From NCBI RefSeq assembly GCF_009866805.1, contig NZ_SIZW01000040.1, positions 248,001-312,000 of the forward strand: a DNA stretch of 64,000 bases. Reading direction: 5' to 3'. Positions within the stretch are counted from its first letter, which is position 1. Each line of letters begins with the position of its first letter. This document shows positions 54,110-62,962 of the stretch, one piece after another. The DNA comes from Schauerella aestuarii (GTDB lineage Bacteria; Pseudomonadota; Gammaproteobacteria; Burkholderiales; Burkholderiaceae_B). The translations under genes and the position numbers were made by a program. Under the pieces are notes generated by a model. The model saw only the letters and a list, made by a program, of their open reading frames with translations. It made no database searches and was not told the origin of the DNA.

Positions 54110-54682
54110 CTAACGCGCGAGCGCCTTCAGCGCTGCGCGAATCCCTTCCGATACGCCGATATCCTCGGGCAAGGTTTTCAGCGCACCTTGCGATTCGCGG
54201 TCCGAGTAGCCGAGTGCCAACAACGCATTGAGGATATCGGCGGCATGACTGTTGTGCGCGTGCGGCGTGGCGCCGAGATCGGCACCCAGCTTGCCGCGCA
54301 TTTCGAGCAGCAACCGTTCGGCAGTCTTCTTGCCGATGCCGGGCACTTTCATCAACCGGCCCGGCTCCTGCAGGGTGATGGCTTGCGCCAGATCGGCGAC
54401 CGACATCCCCGACAATACCGACAGCGCCGTGCGGGCGCCGATACCGCTCACTTTCACCAATTCGCGAAAAGTGGCGCGCTCGTTCGCCGTTGAAAAGCCG
54501 TACAGGATATGGGCATCTTCGCGCACGGTCAGATGGATGAACAGCGTGACTTGCGCGCCCGTATCCGGCAGGGCGTACAAGGTGCTCATCGGCACATCGA
54601 TGTCATAGCCGATGCCGTTGACGTCCACGCACACGGTGGGCGGGAGCTTTTCGATCAGCTTGCCGGTAATACGTCCAATCAT
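54110..54682 (-). CDS. ruvA: Holliday junction branch migration complex subunit RuvA
   Basis: The 190-residue protein has the OB-fold start [17 protein letters not shown], helix-hairpin-helix motifs [16 protein letters not shown] and [17 protein letters not shown], and a C-terminal RuvB-binding helical domain (about 145-190). The ATG at 54682 fits the family. It lies 46 bases after ruvC on the same strand. Confidence 0.96.
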   Translation of the reverse strand: MIGRITGKLIEKLPPTVCVDVNGIGYDIDVPMSTLYALPDTGAQVTLFIHLTVREDAHILYGFSTANERATFRELVKVSGIGARTALSVLSGMSVADLAQAITLQEPGRLMKVPGIGKKTAERLLLEMRGKLGADLGATPHAHNSHAADILNALLALGYSDRESQGALKTLPEDIGVSEGIRAALKALAR

Positions 54683-54728
54683 GGTTGATCCGATTGAGGC
54701 CCAAGGCCATAAACAAGGAAGTGGCGCG

Positions 54729-55277
54729 TCAGGCGTCGACGATGCGGCCGGCGCGCAGACGGCTGCGGCCCGCACCCAGCAAGGCACCCATTTTTTCCAG
54801 ACGCGCGGTGACGGGGCCCAGGTGGGCGTGACACATGGCACAGGCCAACGCATCCGCCGAGTCCGGCGCGGGTAAGCCGTTCAAGTTGAGCAACCGCTGC
54901 ACCATCGCCTGCACCTGCGGCTTGGCGGCGCGGCCGCTCCCCACGACCGATTTTTTGATTTGCAGTGCCGTGTACTCGTGCACGTCGAGGTCGGCATCCG
55001 CCAGCGCGCACAGCGCCGCCCCGCGCGCCTGACCCAGCAAGAGGGTGGACGCGGGGTTGGTATTCAGAAAGACGATTTCAAGGGCGGCGATATCGGGACG
55101 CGTGTCGCGCGCAATGTCGCGCACGCTGTCCAGAATCACCTTCAAACGCTTGGCCAGGCTTTGTTCGGTGGGCACCACGATGGTGCCGCTGGCCACGTAT
55201 CGCATGCGGGGTCCGTCGACATCGATCACACCGAAGCCGGTGCGGCGCAGACCTGGATCGATGCCGAGGATACGCAT
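54729..55277 (-). CDS. ruvC: Crossover junction endodeoxyribonuclease RuvC
   Basis: The 182-residue resolvase has the catalytic acidic residues in expected contexts: Asp7 in [14 protein letters not shown], Glu67 in ALEIVF, and Asp139/Asp142 in [13 protein letters not shown]. It cuts Holliday junctions. The ATG shares one base with the purH stop codon (TGATG), so purH, ruvC and ruvA are co-transcribed. Confidence 0.96.
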   Translation of the reverse strand: MRILGIDPGLRRTGFGVIDVDGPRMRYVASGTIVVPTEQSLAKRLKVILDSVRDIARDTRPDIAALEIVFLNTNPASTLLLGQARGAALCALADADLDVHEYTALQIKKSVVGSGRAAKPQVQAMVQRLLNLNGLPAPDSADALACAMCHAHLGPVTARLEKMGALLGAGRSRLRAGRIVDA

Positions 55278-56869
55278 CAGTGACGGAAGTGGCGGGTACC
55301 AGTCAGCACCATGGCGATGCCTTGCTCGTCGGCGGCGGCGATCACTTCATCGTCGCGCACGCTGCCGCCCGGCTGGATCACGCACTTGGCGCCGGCGGCG
55401 ACCACGACGTCCAGGCCGTCGCGGAACGGAAAGAAGGCATCCGACGCGACGGCCGAACCCGCCAGCGTCAGACCGGCGTTTTCAGCCTTGATGGACGCGA
55501 TGCGGGCCGAGTCGATGCGGCTCATCTGGCCGGCACCCACGCCGAGCGTCATGCCGCCGCCCACGAACACGATGGCGTTGGACTTGACGTATTTCGCGAC
55601 CTTCCAGGCGAACATCAGGTCGTTCATCTGTTCGTCGGTCGGTTGCACGCGCGTCACTACCTTGAGCGATTCGCGGGGCACATGAAACGCGTCGGGCGTT
55701 TGTACCAGCCAACCGCCGCCGATGCGCTTGACGTCGAACGCGTTCTGGCCAGCGCCCGCAGGCATTTCCAGGACGCGAACGTTCTTCTTGGCGGCCAGGA
55801 TGGCCAGTGCCGCGCCGTCATACGACGGGGCGAGCAGCACTTCGACGAACTGGCCCGACACCGCTTCGGCCGTGGCGGCGTCCACCGGACGGTTGAAGGC
55901 GATGATGCCGCCGAAGGCCGACGTAGGATCGGTCTTGAAGGCTTTGTCGTAGGCCGCGCGCGGGCTGTCGGCCACGGCCACACCGCAGGGGTTGGCGTGC
56001 TTGACGATGACGCAAGCGGTGGCATCGAACGAGCGCACGCATTCCCATGCCGCGTCGGCATCGGCGATGTTGTTGTACGAGAGTTCCTTGCCTTGCAGTT
56101 GACGGTAGTTGCCCAGCAGGCCGGCGGCGCGGGTGCTGTCCACATAGAACGCCGCCGATTGGTGCGGGTTCTCGCCATAGCGCAGCGTTTGCTCTTGCGT
56201 GAGCTGTACGGTCAGCGTGCGCGGCCACGCGGTTTGCGCGGGGGCGGCGTCCTGTACAGGCGCGGCATCGGCCAGGCTGGTCATGTAGCCGGCGATCGCG
56301 CCGTCATACGACGCCGTGTGGGCGTATACCTTGGCGGCCAGTGCCAGACGCAACGCATACGACGTCTTACCGCCATCGGCGTCCATCTCGGCCAGCACGC
56401 GGGAGTAGTCGATCGGATCGATCACGACCGTCACGCCGCCTTCGTCGGTGCCGTGATTCTTGGCCGCGGCGCGCAGCATGGCCGGTCCGCCGATGTCGAT
56501 GTTCTCGATCGCGTCGGCGAACGTGCAGCCGGGGCGTGCGATGGTTTCGCGGAACGGATACAGGTTGACCACCAGCATGTCGATGCGATCGATGCCGTGT
56601 TCGGCGATGGTGTCCAGATGGGCGGCGCTGTCGCGGCGCGCCAGCAGCCCGCCGTGAATCTTCGGATGCAGCGTTTTCACGCGGCCATCCAGGATTTCGG
56701 GTTGACCCGTGTGGGTCGCCACTTCAGTCACATCGAGACCGGCTTCGGCCAACAGCTTGGCCGTGCCTCCCGTCGAAAGAAGTCGGACGCCGCGCGATGC
56801 GAGCGCACGCGCGAACTCAAGGATTCCGGTCTTGTCGGAGACGGAAAGCAGGGCGGTTTCGATTTTCAT
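55277..56869 (-). CDS. purH: Bifunctional AICAR formyltransferase / IMP cyclohydrolase
   Basis: The 530-residue enzyme carries out the last two steps of IMP synthesis. The N-terminal IMP cyclohydrolase domain (about 1-200: [49 protein letters not shown]) is followed by the formyltransferase domain with [22 protein letters not shown] and [10 protein letters not shown]. It overlaps ruvC by one base. Upstream, fis is on the same strand at a distance of 79 bases. Confidence 0.97.
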   Translation of the reverse strand: MKIETALLSVSDKTGILEFARALASRGVRLLSTGGTAKLLAEAGLDVTEVATHTGQPEILDGRVKTLHPKIHGGLLARRDSAAHLDTIAEHGIDRIDMLVVNLYPFRETIARPGCTFADAIENIDIGGPAMLRAAAKNHGTDEGGVTVVIDPIDYSRVLAEMDADGGKTSYALRLALAAKVYAHTASYDGAIAGYMTSLADAAPVQDAAPAQTAWPRTLTVQLTQEQTLRYGENPHQSAAFYVDSTRAAGLLGNYRQLQGKELSYNNIADADAAWECVRSFDATACVIVKHANPCGVAVADSPRAAYDKAFKTDPTSAFGGIIAFNRPVDAATAEAVSGQFVEVLLAPSYDGAALAILAAKKNVRVLEMPAGAGQNAFDVKRIGGGWLVQTPDAFHVPRESLKVVTRVQPTDEQMNDLMFAWKVAKYVKSNAIVFVGGGMTLGVGAGQMSRIDSARIASIKAENAGLTLAGSAVASDAFFPFRDGLDVVVAAGAKCVIQPGGSVRDDEVIAAADEQGIAMVLTGTRHFRH

Positions 56870-56948
56870 GAAGGGGGCTGAAGAAGCGGCGATTCAAAAA
56901 GGAAGGGCGCGGACCGCGGCGCGATGGGCCGCAGGGCGGTGATGGGGG

Positions 56949-57188
56949 CTAGATCTGGATATTGTGCGCGAGCAACTTCTTGCGCAACGTATTGCGCGTG
57001 ATGCCCAACATTTCGGAGGCGCGCGACTGATTGCCGGCAGCACGCTCGAGCGCGACTTCCAGCACGGGGCGTTCGACGCATCGCATGACCATTTCCCACA
57101 TATCGTGCGGTTCGGAGTCACCGAGGTCTTCGAAGTAGCGCTCCAAGCTGGCACGCACGCAATCTTCCAGGACGTCTTTCTTGCTCAT
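56949..57188 (-). CDS. fis: DNA-binding protein Fis
   Basis: The 79-residue nucleoid protein has the Fis helix-turn-helix at its C-terminus (AAGNQSRASEMLGITRNTLRKKL) and a short N-terminal dimer region. It is shorter than E. coli Fis (98), as is usual in betaproteobacteria. The ATG at 57188 begins MSKKDVLEDCV. It follows dusB by 60 bases on the same strand, the dusB-fis arrangement known from many proteobacteria. Confidence 0.95.
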   Translation of the reverse strand: MSKKDVLEDCVRASLERYFEDLGDSEPHDMWEMVMRCVERPVLEVALERAAGNQSRASEMLGITRNTLRKKLLAHNIQI

Positions 57189-57248
57189 TTTTAATACAGA
57201 TCTTTTTTTCAGTCGTTCAGGGGATACTCGGGATGACGCCACCCGGCG

Positions 57249-58298
57249 TCACGCCGCCAACGTTTCAACCGCCGGGGCCTGCCGGATCGGATCCGGTTGG
57301 CGCGCCAGTTGGCTGAACCATTGCTCGACCGCGTGGTACTGCTCCACGGTCGATTCCATCGTGTTCATCGATGCACAGAATTCAACGCCGCCGGGCAAGC
57401 TCTCGACATACCAGCCGATGTGCTTGCGCGCGGATCGCACGCCAGTGAATTCGCCATAAAAACGGTAGTGATCGTCGAGATGCTCGAGCAACAAATCGCG
57501 CATGTCGACGTAGGACGGCGGGGGCGGGATGATACCCGTTTGCAGGAAAGCGTCGACCTCGCGGAAAATCCAAGGCCGGCCCTGTGCCGCGCGTCCGATC
57601 ATGATGGCGTCGGCGCCAGTGTAATCGAGGACGGCCCGTGCCTTGGCGGGCGAATCGATATCGCCGTTGGCAACGACGGGAATTCGCAACGCTGCCTTGA
57701 CAGCACGGATGGTTTCGTACTCGGCTTCGCCGGTATACATATCGGCCCGCGTGCGGCCATGCAAGGTGAGGGCGGCGATGCCGGCATCTTCGGCCAGGCG
57801 GGCCACGCGCAAGGCATTGCGGCTTTCCCGATCCCAGCCGGTGCGGGTTTTCAACGTTACCGGCACGCCCAACGGCGTGCACGCGCCCACCACGGCGTCG
57901 AGAATGCGCGCGATCTGGTCCTCGTGGCGCAGCAGGGCCGACCCTGACGCCACGTTGCAAACCTTCTTGACCGGGCAGCCCATGTTGATATCGATGATCC
58001 GCGCCCCTTTGGACACGTTGAACACCGCCGCTTCGGCCATCATCTGCGGATCGGCACCCGCAATCTGCACCGAAACCGGATCGATCTCGCCGTCGTGATC
58101 CAGGCGTCGGGATGTTTTGACGCTGTCCCACAGTTTTTTATTGCTGGCGGCCATTTCCGACACGGCATAGCCCGCGCCCAGTCGTTTGCACAACTGGCGA
58201 AATGGCCGGTCCGTCACCCCCGCCATGGGGGCGACGAACACGTTATTGGTGAGGGACCATTGACCGATGCGCATGGGCTGCAGTTTAACCGTCGCCAT
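57249..58298 (-). CDS. dusB: tRNA-dihydrouridine synthase DusB
   Basis: The 349-residue FMN TIM-barrel enzyme reduces uridines in the tRNA D-loop. Marks are APMAGVTDRPFRQLCKRLGAGYAVSEM, IDINMGCPVKKVCNVASGSALL (with the catalytic Cys), TLKTRTGWD, HGRTRADMYTGEAEYETI, PVVANGDI and MIGRAAQGRPWIF. The start is the ATG at 58298; a Met 8 codons later is an alternative. Co-transcribed with fis. Confidence 0.96.
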   Translation of the reverse strand: MATVKLQPMRIGQWSLTNNVFVAPMAGVTDRPFRQLCKRLGAGYAVSEMAASNKKLWDSVKTSRRLDHDGEIDPVSVQIAGADPQMMAEAAVFNVSKGARIIDINMGCPVKKVCNVASGSALLRHEDQIARILDAVVGACTPLGVPVTLKTRTGWDRESRNALRVARLAEDAGIAALTLHGRTRADMYTGEAEYETIRAVKAALRIPVVANGDIDSPAKARAVLDYTGADAIMIGRAAQGRPWIFREVDAFLQTGIIPPPPSYVDMRDLLLEHLDDHYRFYGEFTGVRSARKHIGWYVESLPGGVEFCASMNTMESTVEQYHAVEQWFSQLARQPDPIRQAPAVETLAA

Positions 58299-58360
58299 TC
58301 GGCCCCAATTTCATCGACACAATTTTTATCGTTGCAGCGAATAGGGATGACGCCTATCGG

Positions 58361-59509
58361 CTACGCGCGGCGGCCGAACAGCAGATGACGCGCGAGCGGG
58401 CGGCGCAGGGTGGCCGACAGATCGAGTGCCATCAGGGCCGCGCCGCAGGCGTGTTCGATGGGAGCCATACCCGTTGCGAAGGCGCGCGGCATGAGGTCGG
58501 TGAGACCGGCCGTGGTCCATCGATCGGTCCGGCGCGATTCGGCGAAGCGTTTGAGAATGCCGTCCAACGGAATGGCCGGCGCAGCTTGCCAGGGCGACAG
58601 CGCGATGGACAGCGCGGCCGCATCCCGCAACCCCAGATTGAGTCCCTGGCCCGCCACGGGATGCAGGCTTTGCGCTGCATTGCCGATGGTGACCACCCGA
58701 CCCTCGACCTGTTCGCGTCGCATCGAGAGCGCCAGGGGAAACACATGCCGCTCACCGCTGGCCGTGAGGGTGCCCATGCGCGTGCCATAGGCGGCATTGA
58801 GCGCCACACTGAAATCATGGGCGTCCATTGCCTGAAGGGTAGCGGCATGCGCGGGCGCACAGCACCACACGACGCTATAGCCTCCGGCGATCTCGGGGTG
58901 GGGCAGGAGCGCCAGGGGCCCGCCTTGAGTGAAGCGCTCCCACGCCCAACCCGGCCTGGGGAGCGAGGCGCGGGCCGTGGCCAGCACGGCGTGCTGGCCG
59001 TAATCGCGCTTGACGTCGTCGCGCGCACGGCCGTCGCATTGGACCACCAGCGCGGCCCGCAGGCGTTCCTCGCCCTGGATGATCTCGACGCCCGTGGCGT
59101 CCGATTGCCCGATGTGCGCCGGACCGCGTGCCAGCACGGTGACGCCGCTTGCCGCCAGGCGCTGTGAGAGCGCGTCGTGCAGGGCGGCATAGGCCGTGAC
59201 GTAGCCAAGCGCCGGAACGTCGAAGTCGTCGTGCCGGATGACTGCCCGGCCCAGACGGCCACGCTGCGAAACATGAATCGTGTCGATCTTGGCCGTTCGG
59301 GCAGGCCAAGCGCTCAGTCCCTCCAGGAGCATGCGGCTGCCATGGTTCATCGCGAGCACGCGCGGGTCGCCTTGGGCCGCAGCCGGCGCGGGGGTGGCCG
59401 TCAGCAGTGCAATGCGAGCAGGATGGGCGGCATGGGCGGCCAGCAGCAGGGCCATCGTCTGGCCCACCGGGCCACCGCCCAGGATTGCAATGTCGAAGTC
59501 TGACGTCAT
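58361..59509 (-). CDS. ubiH: UbiH/UbiF/VisC-type FAD monooxygenase of ubiquinone synthesis
   Basis: The 382-residue flavoprotein has the N-terminal dinucleotide motif IAILGGGPVGQTMALLLAAH, a DG-like segment VVQCDGRARDD, and the GNAAQSLHPVAGQGLNLGLRDAAAL block that binds FAD. This family hydroxylates the ubiquinone ring. Which ring position it modifies cannot be told from the sequence. The ATG at 59509 is used since the GxGxxG motif follows directly. It lies 62 bases upstream of dusB on the same strand and could share its transcript. Confidence 0.87.
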   Translation of the reverse strand: MTSDFDIAILGGGPVGQTMALLLAAHAAHPARIALLTATPAPAAAQGDPRVLAMNHGSRMLLEGLSAWPARTAKIDTIHVSQRGRLGRAVIRHDDFDVPALGYVTAYAALHDALSQRLAASGVTVLARGPAHIGQSDATGVEIIQGEERLRAALVVQCDGRARDDVKRDYGQHAVLATARASLPRPGWAWERFTQGGPLALLPHPEIAGGYSVVWCCAPAHAATLQAMDAHDFSVALNAAYGTRMGTLTASGERHVFPLALSMRREQVEGRVVTIGNAAQSLHPVAGQGLNLGLRDAAALSIALSPWQAAPAIPLDGILKRFAESRRTDRWTTAGLTDLMPRAFATGMAPIEHACGAALMALDLSATLRRPLARHLLFGRRA

Positions 59510-59587
59510 GCGGCATTTTAGCGTCTCCCGATACAATGACCGTTCAGCCCTCGCCGTGGGCCAACGCTCAATCTCCGGTGCCTGCCC

Positions 59588-60037
59588 ATGTCGCAAACCG
59601 CCACGCTCGCCACCTCGGCGCCCGCGCCTCGCAGAAAGGTCGTCGCCGGCCTGCTGGCCTGTTTTTTCGGTGCATTCGGCGCCCACTGGTGGTACCTCGG
59701 GCGGCGCGGCGCGTGGGGCGTGACGCTCTACACGGCACTGTGTCTGGCGTGGTCCACGCAATTTCCCGTGTGGTGGGATAGCCCCGCCTTCTTTCTGGTC
59801 TTCATTCCAATGATTGCGGGTTTCATCGAGGGCGTCGTGGTGTGCCTCTTCACCGACGAGAAGTTCGATCGCGTGTTCAATCAAGGGCGCGCCCCGTCAG
59901 CCCCAACAGGTTGGGGCCCGGTACTGGTCGCCATTCTTACCACCCTGGTAGGCGCCACCGTGGGGATGTTCGCGATCGCCATGGTCGTGGTCTACGTGTA
60001 CACGGCGATGGGTTGGCTGGATGGCTTGGTGCTGTAG
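59588..60037 (+). CDS. TM2 domain membrane protein
   Basis: The 149-residue protein has the TM2 pattern near residues 16-90: a basic residue stretch, KVVAGLLACFFGAFGAHWWYLGRRGAWGV, then two more hydrophobic segments, and a third helix at about 110-140. The conserved GAFGAHxxYLG core of TM2 proteins is intact. These proteins are small inner-membrane proteins of unknown function. It diverges from ubiH and is followed by a 643-base gap. Confidence 0.8.
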   Translation: MSQTATLATSAPAPRRKVVAGLLACFFGAFGAHWWYLGRRGAWGVTLYTALCLAWSTQFPVWWDSPAFFLVFIPMIAGFIEGVVVCLFTDEKFDRVFNQGRAPSAPTGWGPVLVAILTTLVGATVGMFAIAMVVVYVYTAMGWLDGLVL

Positions 60038-60201
60038 ACGCACGACAATTCGTCACCCCCCCGATCTGCCGATAACCTCGCTCAAAGTATTGCCATCCAC
60101 CCGCCAACACGTTAGACTTAACATTCTTCAATTTCAGGGGTGTTCGTGTGAATACCGATTCCGGCGACAGTTGTAGTCGATCTTTTTTCGACGTCGCTGC
60201 C

Positions 60202-60241
60202 TGACAGGGTTTGCAGATCACCAGTCTGCCGCGCCCTGTCA
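60202..60241. other. Bulged hairpin in gene-free gap
   Basis: TGACAGGG (60202-60209) pairs with CCCTGTCA (60234-60241), and GCAGA (60213-60217) pairs with TCTGC (60225-60229) inside. There is no U-tract. It could be a structured RNA segment or a protein-binding site; nothing decides. Confidence 0.3.
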
Positions 60242-60329
60242 AAGCAGGGTGTGGTGGATGTCTATCAAGTTTTGCAGCGTTCGATCTTTCGGGCGCATGC
60301 TGGCGAGCAGTGCGACGCGATCCTTGTGG

Positions 60330-60374
60330 TTGTGTTTATGAGTGTTGTGTTTATGAGTGTTGTGTTCATGAGTG
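60330..60374. repeat. 15-bp tandem repeat, 3 units
   Basis: TTGTGTTTATGAGTG occurs three times in direct contact (60330, 60345, 60360); the last copy has one change (C for T). The array abuts the next 13-bp array. Confidence 0.95.
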
Positions 60375-60439
60375 TTGAACGATTGAGTTGAACGCACAAA
60401 TTGAACGCAAAAATTGGTCGCACCAATTGGTCGCACCAA
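60375..60439. repeat. 13-bp tandem repeat, 5 units, two of them perfect palindromes
   Basis: Five 13-bp units start at 60375, 60388, 60401, 60414 and 60427. The last two are identical, TTGGTCGCACCAA, each a perfect TTGGT-CGC-ACCAA palindrome. The first three, starting TTGAACG, are diverged forms. It begins exactly where the 15-bp array ends. Confidence 0.92.
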
Positions 60440-60680
60440 TGGGTAGCACTGAGCCGAACTTGTCTTTCTGGGTAGCTTGATCAAGTCTTTTGTGTCGCGT
60501 AATAACTGGTCGCCGATCAGATTGTTGCCGAGCCGCACTTGACGCCCAGCATCTTCTCCACCGTTTTCGCCTTTTAGTGCCAGCAGGATCGATTGCGCGC
60601 GTCCGTTGAGTGCGCAAGATCATGTTGGCAACGGTGTTCGCTCGTCCTTCCCGATCACTGCTTTTTCATCAGGAGGCTCT

Positions 60681-61019
60681 ATGCGTATATTCGATCTCTT
60701 TCTCCGCCGTGCCGGCGTTGATCGTGCGACTGCCATGAGCCGGCGTCGCGCGAGTTCGAGCCTGATCCTGGAATGCCCCCGCACCGAGCTGGGCAATCTG
60801 CGCAAGCAGATTTGCCTCGATTTTCAGGCGGCTGGCTTGGATGTGTCGCAATTTCAGGTCGACCACAGCGGTCAATCGGAGCTGGCATCGGCCCGCATCA
60901 CTGTCAATTGCCCGCCCGAACTGCGCGGCGCCTTGATGACGCAGGCCAAACGCCTGAGTGACAACCCCGACGTTCGCCACGTGCAGTTCGGGCAGGTGCG
61001 TCGCCCGAGCGCGGTATAA
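60681..61019 (+). CDS. Small protein with a predicted ferredoxin-like (ACT-type) fold
   Basis: The 112-residue protein has an AGGAGG site 4 bases before the ATG at 60681. After a basic N-terminus (RIFDLFLRRAG...SRRR) the pattern beta-alpha-beta-beta-alpha-beta can be read from about residue 25 on (LILEC, a helix from ELGNLRKQI, FQVDHSG, ARITVNC, a helix from PELRGALM, VRHVQFG). This is the order of ACT-like domains, including the C-terminal domain of MgtC proteins, but no family is certain. It ends in a strong terminator, so it forms its own unit. Confidence 0.75.
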   Translation: MRIFDLFLRRAGVDRATAMSRRRASSSLILECPRTELGNLRKQICLDFQAAGLDVSQFQVDHSGQSELASARITVNCPPELRGALMTQAKRLSDNPDVRHVQFGQVRRPSAV

Positions 61020-61082
61020 AGCGGCTGGAAACACGATTCGATCCAGCGTGACGAGGCGACGCGATCGAATCACTACAATAGA

Positions 61083-61113
61083 GGGCGATGCCGAGACGCA
61101 TCGCCCTTTTTTT
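61083..61113 (+). terminator. Rho-independent terminator
   Basis: GGGCGATGC (61083-61091) and GCATCGCCC (61098-61106) form a perfect 9-bp stem with a 6-base loop, followed by seven T residues. It lies 63 bases after the small ferredoxin-fold-like gene and just before ctaG. Confidence 0.9.
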
Positions 61114-61130
61114 GCGTGGGCTTTTGACGG

Positions 61131-61991
61131 ATGCCGAATATGGAGTTGATCGCCTGGCTGGTGCCTTGGGAATTTTCGCCCACCGTGGTGTTGGCGTTCA
61201 TTGCTGCTGCCGTCCTGTTTGTGCGCGGCCAGCGCCGGCATCGGGTCACCGTTGCGCGTCAGGTGTTCTTCTGGACCGGCATGGTGCTGTTGTATCTCTC
61301 GCTGCATACGCGGGTCGATTACTACGCCGAACGCATGTTTTTCATCCACCGGTTGCAGCATCTCGTCCTGCATCACCTCGGGCCGCTGTTGTTGATGGCG
61401 GGCTTCCCTGGGTCCGTGATGCGGGCGGGTTTGCCGCTCGCATGGCGCGCCGCGCTGCGCCGGTTTCTGCACACGGCAGTGGGCCGGGGCGTGGAAGGGG
61501 TGCTCACGCACAAGATCCTGATCCCCACCGTCTTCGTCTTGATGGTGCTCATCTGGCTGGTTCCCACCGTGCAGTTCTATTCGATGCTCGACGTGCGTCT
61601 GTATCGGTTGATGAACTGGTCAGTGGTGGTGACGGGGATTCTGTATTGGAACCTCATCCTCGATCGCCGGCCCGCCCCGCCTGCGGCCATGACGCCGGGC
61701 GGCCGTGTGATTTCGCCCATTCTGACGATGGCCCCGCAGATGGTGGCGGGCGCAATCATCGCCTTCACCGAGCGCGACCTGTACCCGCTCTTCGAACTCT
61801 GCGGCCGCGCGATCGCCATGAGCGCCGAGACCGATCAGACGATCGGCGGGTTGACCATGTGGATTCCGGCGGCGCTCGTCGAGGTGATCGGTTTGCTCGT
61901 GGCGCTGGGCACGCTGATGCGGTTGTCCGGAAAGGGGCGCCTGCGAAAAGTGGATCGCGAGGCGCGCGCGAAAGCCAAACTGGCAGCATAA
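61131..61991 (+). CDS. ctaG: Cytochrome c oxidase assembly factor, CtaG (caa3) type
   Basis: The 286-residue inner-membrane protein has about seven hydrophobic segments and the family pattern of His residues: LSLHTRVDYYAERMFFIHRLQHLVLHHLGPLLL, cited as residues about 57-89, which may hold copper. Such proteins assist assembly of heme-copper oxidases. No oxidase subunit gene is adjacent. A second Met at codon 4 is an alternative start. It converges with galU at a bidirectional terminator. Confidence 0.85.
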   Translation: MPNMELIAWLVPWEFSPTVVLAFIAAAVLFVRGQRRHRVTVARQVFFWTGMVLLYLSLHTRVDYYAERMFFIHRLQHLVLHHLGPLLLMAGFPGSVMRAGLPLAWRAALRRFLHTAVGRGVEGVLTHKILIPTVFVLMVLIWLVPTVQFYSMLDVRLYRLMNWSVVVTGILYWNLILDRRPAPPAAMTPGGRVISPILTMAPQMVAGAIIAFTERDLYPLFELCGRAIAMSAETDQTIGGLTMWIPAALVEVIGLLVALGTLMRLSGKGRLRKVDREARAKAKLAA

Positions 61992-61992
61992 A

Positions 61993-62022
61993 AAAAAGCG
62001 CATTCGTCCGAATGCGCTTTTT
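61993..62022. terminator. Bidirectional Rho-independent terminator between ctaG and galU
   Basis: AAAAAGCGCATTC (61993-62005) and GAATGCGCTTTTT (62010-62022) form a perfect 13-bp stem with a GTCC loop, with A/T tracts on both sides, suitable for both converging genes. Confidence 0.92.
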
Positions 62023-62059
62023 CGTTTCAGGCCGCGCCGTCAGGCGCTACCGCGAAAGC

Positions 62060-62896
62060 TCAAGGCTCGAGGCCGTGATACTTGCGGCCCAGGGCCACGG
62101 TGGCCTCGAACATACCGGTCTTGTTGCCGCAGTCGTAACGCTGGCCTTCATAGCGATAGGCATACACCGCGCGCTCGCGCAGCAAGGCCTCGATGCCATC
62201 GGTCAGCTGGATCTCGTTGCCGGCGCCACGCTGCGTCTTGCGCAGGTGATCGAAAATCTCCGGTTCGAGAATGTAGCGGCCTACGACGGCAAGCGTGGAG
62301 GGTGCATCGGCAGGCTCCGGCTTTTCGACCATGTGCGTGACGCGTGCGGCGCGATCGTCCACGCGCTGCGCGTCGCAAATACCGTACTTTTTTGTTTCTT
62401 CGCGCGGCACATCCTGCACGCCCAATACGCTGCCGTCGTACTTGATGGCGGCGTCGATGAGCTGCTTGAGCACCGGTTCGTCGGCGTCGATCAGATCATC
62501 GGCCAGCAACACCGCAAACGGCTCGTTGCCCACGATGGGCGCGGCGGTGAGCACAGCGTGGCCCAGGCCCAAAGGCGCAGACTGGCGGATGTAAATGCAG
62601 TTCACATTGGCGGGAAGGATGCCGCGCACGGTGTTCAGCAACTCGATCTTGTTCTTGCTCTCGAGATCGGCTTCCAGTTCAGGGGCGGAGTCGAAGTGGT
62701 CCTCGATCGCACGCTTGTTGCGGCCCGTGACGAAAATCAGTTCCGTAATACCGGCCTTGACGGCTTCTTCGACCGCGTATTGAATCAGCGGTTTGTCGAC
62801 GACAGGCAACATTTCCTTGGGCATCGCTTTGGTCGCGGGTAGAAAACGAGTGCCCATCCCAGCGACGGGAAAAACTGCTTTACGAATCGGTCGCAT
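62060..62896 (-). CDS. galU: UTP-glucose-1-phosphate uridylyltransferase
   Basis: The 278-residue enzyme makes UDP-glucose for lipopolysaccharide and exopolysaccharide synthesis. Marks are the nucleotide loop [34 protein letters not shown], cited here as residues about 7-40, [30 protein letters not shown], and EKPEP. A GAGG site lies before the ATG at 62896, from which the protein begins MRPIRKAV. Divergent from the M48 protease gene by 65 bases. Confidence 0.96.
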   Translation of the reverse strand: MRPIRKAVFPVAGMGTRFLPATKAMPKEMLPVVDKPLIQYAVEEAVKAGITELIFVTGRNKRAIEDHFDSAPELEADLESKNKIELLNTVRGILPANVNCIYIRQSAPLGLGHAVLTAAPIVGNEPFAVLLADDLIDADEPVLKQLIDAAIKYDGSVLGVQDVPREETKKYGICDAQRVDDRAARVTHMVEKPEPADAPSTLAVVGRYILEPEIFDHLRKTQRGAGNEIQLTDGIEALLRERAVYAYRYEGQRYDCGNKTGMFEATVALGRKYHGLEP

Positions 62897-62949
62897 TAAA
62901 TCCTCAGGCTTCAAAAGAGAAATGGTGCAAAACTTTTTTAGGCTGTCGC

Positions 62950-62962
62950 TATCATAGTCGCA
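62950..62962 (+). promoter_or_regulatory. -10 element that would give a leaderless bepA transcript
   Basis: TATCAT (62950-62955) is a good -10 hexamer; a start site 7 bases later would fall on the A of the bepA ATG at 62962. No ribosome site precedes that ATG. The -35 is poor. Confidence 0.3.

Larger units (their letters stand above)
60038..60680. other. 643-base gene-poor gap with repeats and lower GC
   Basis: The gap has more A/T than its neighbours. It contains a bulged hairpin at 60202-60241 (TGACAGGG/CCCTGTCA with inner GCAGA/TCTGC) and two abutting tandem arrays at 60330-60439. A tiny frame (GTG at 60148, 18 codons, AGGGG ahead) and an antisense His-rich frame across the arrays exist, but neither is convincing. 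It also holds the promoter of the following small gene. Confidence 0.6.

Noticed and set aside
60239-60538. Antisense 99-codon frame with a His-rich run (THEHNTHKHN-type) across the tandem arrays
   Set aside because: The His-rich part is only the translation of the 15-bp repeat; there is no ribosome site and no family resemblance, so it is probably not a gene.
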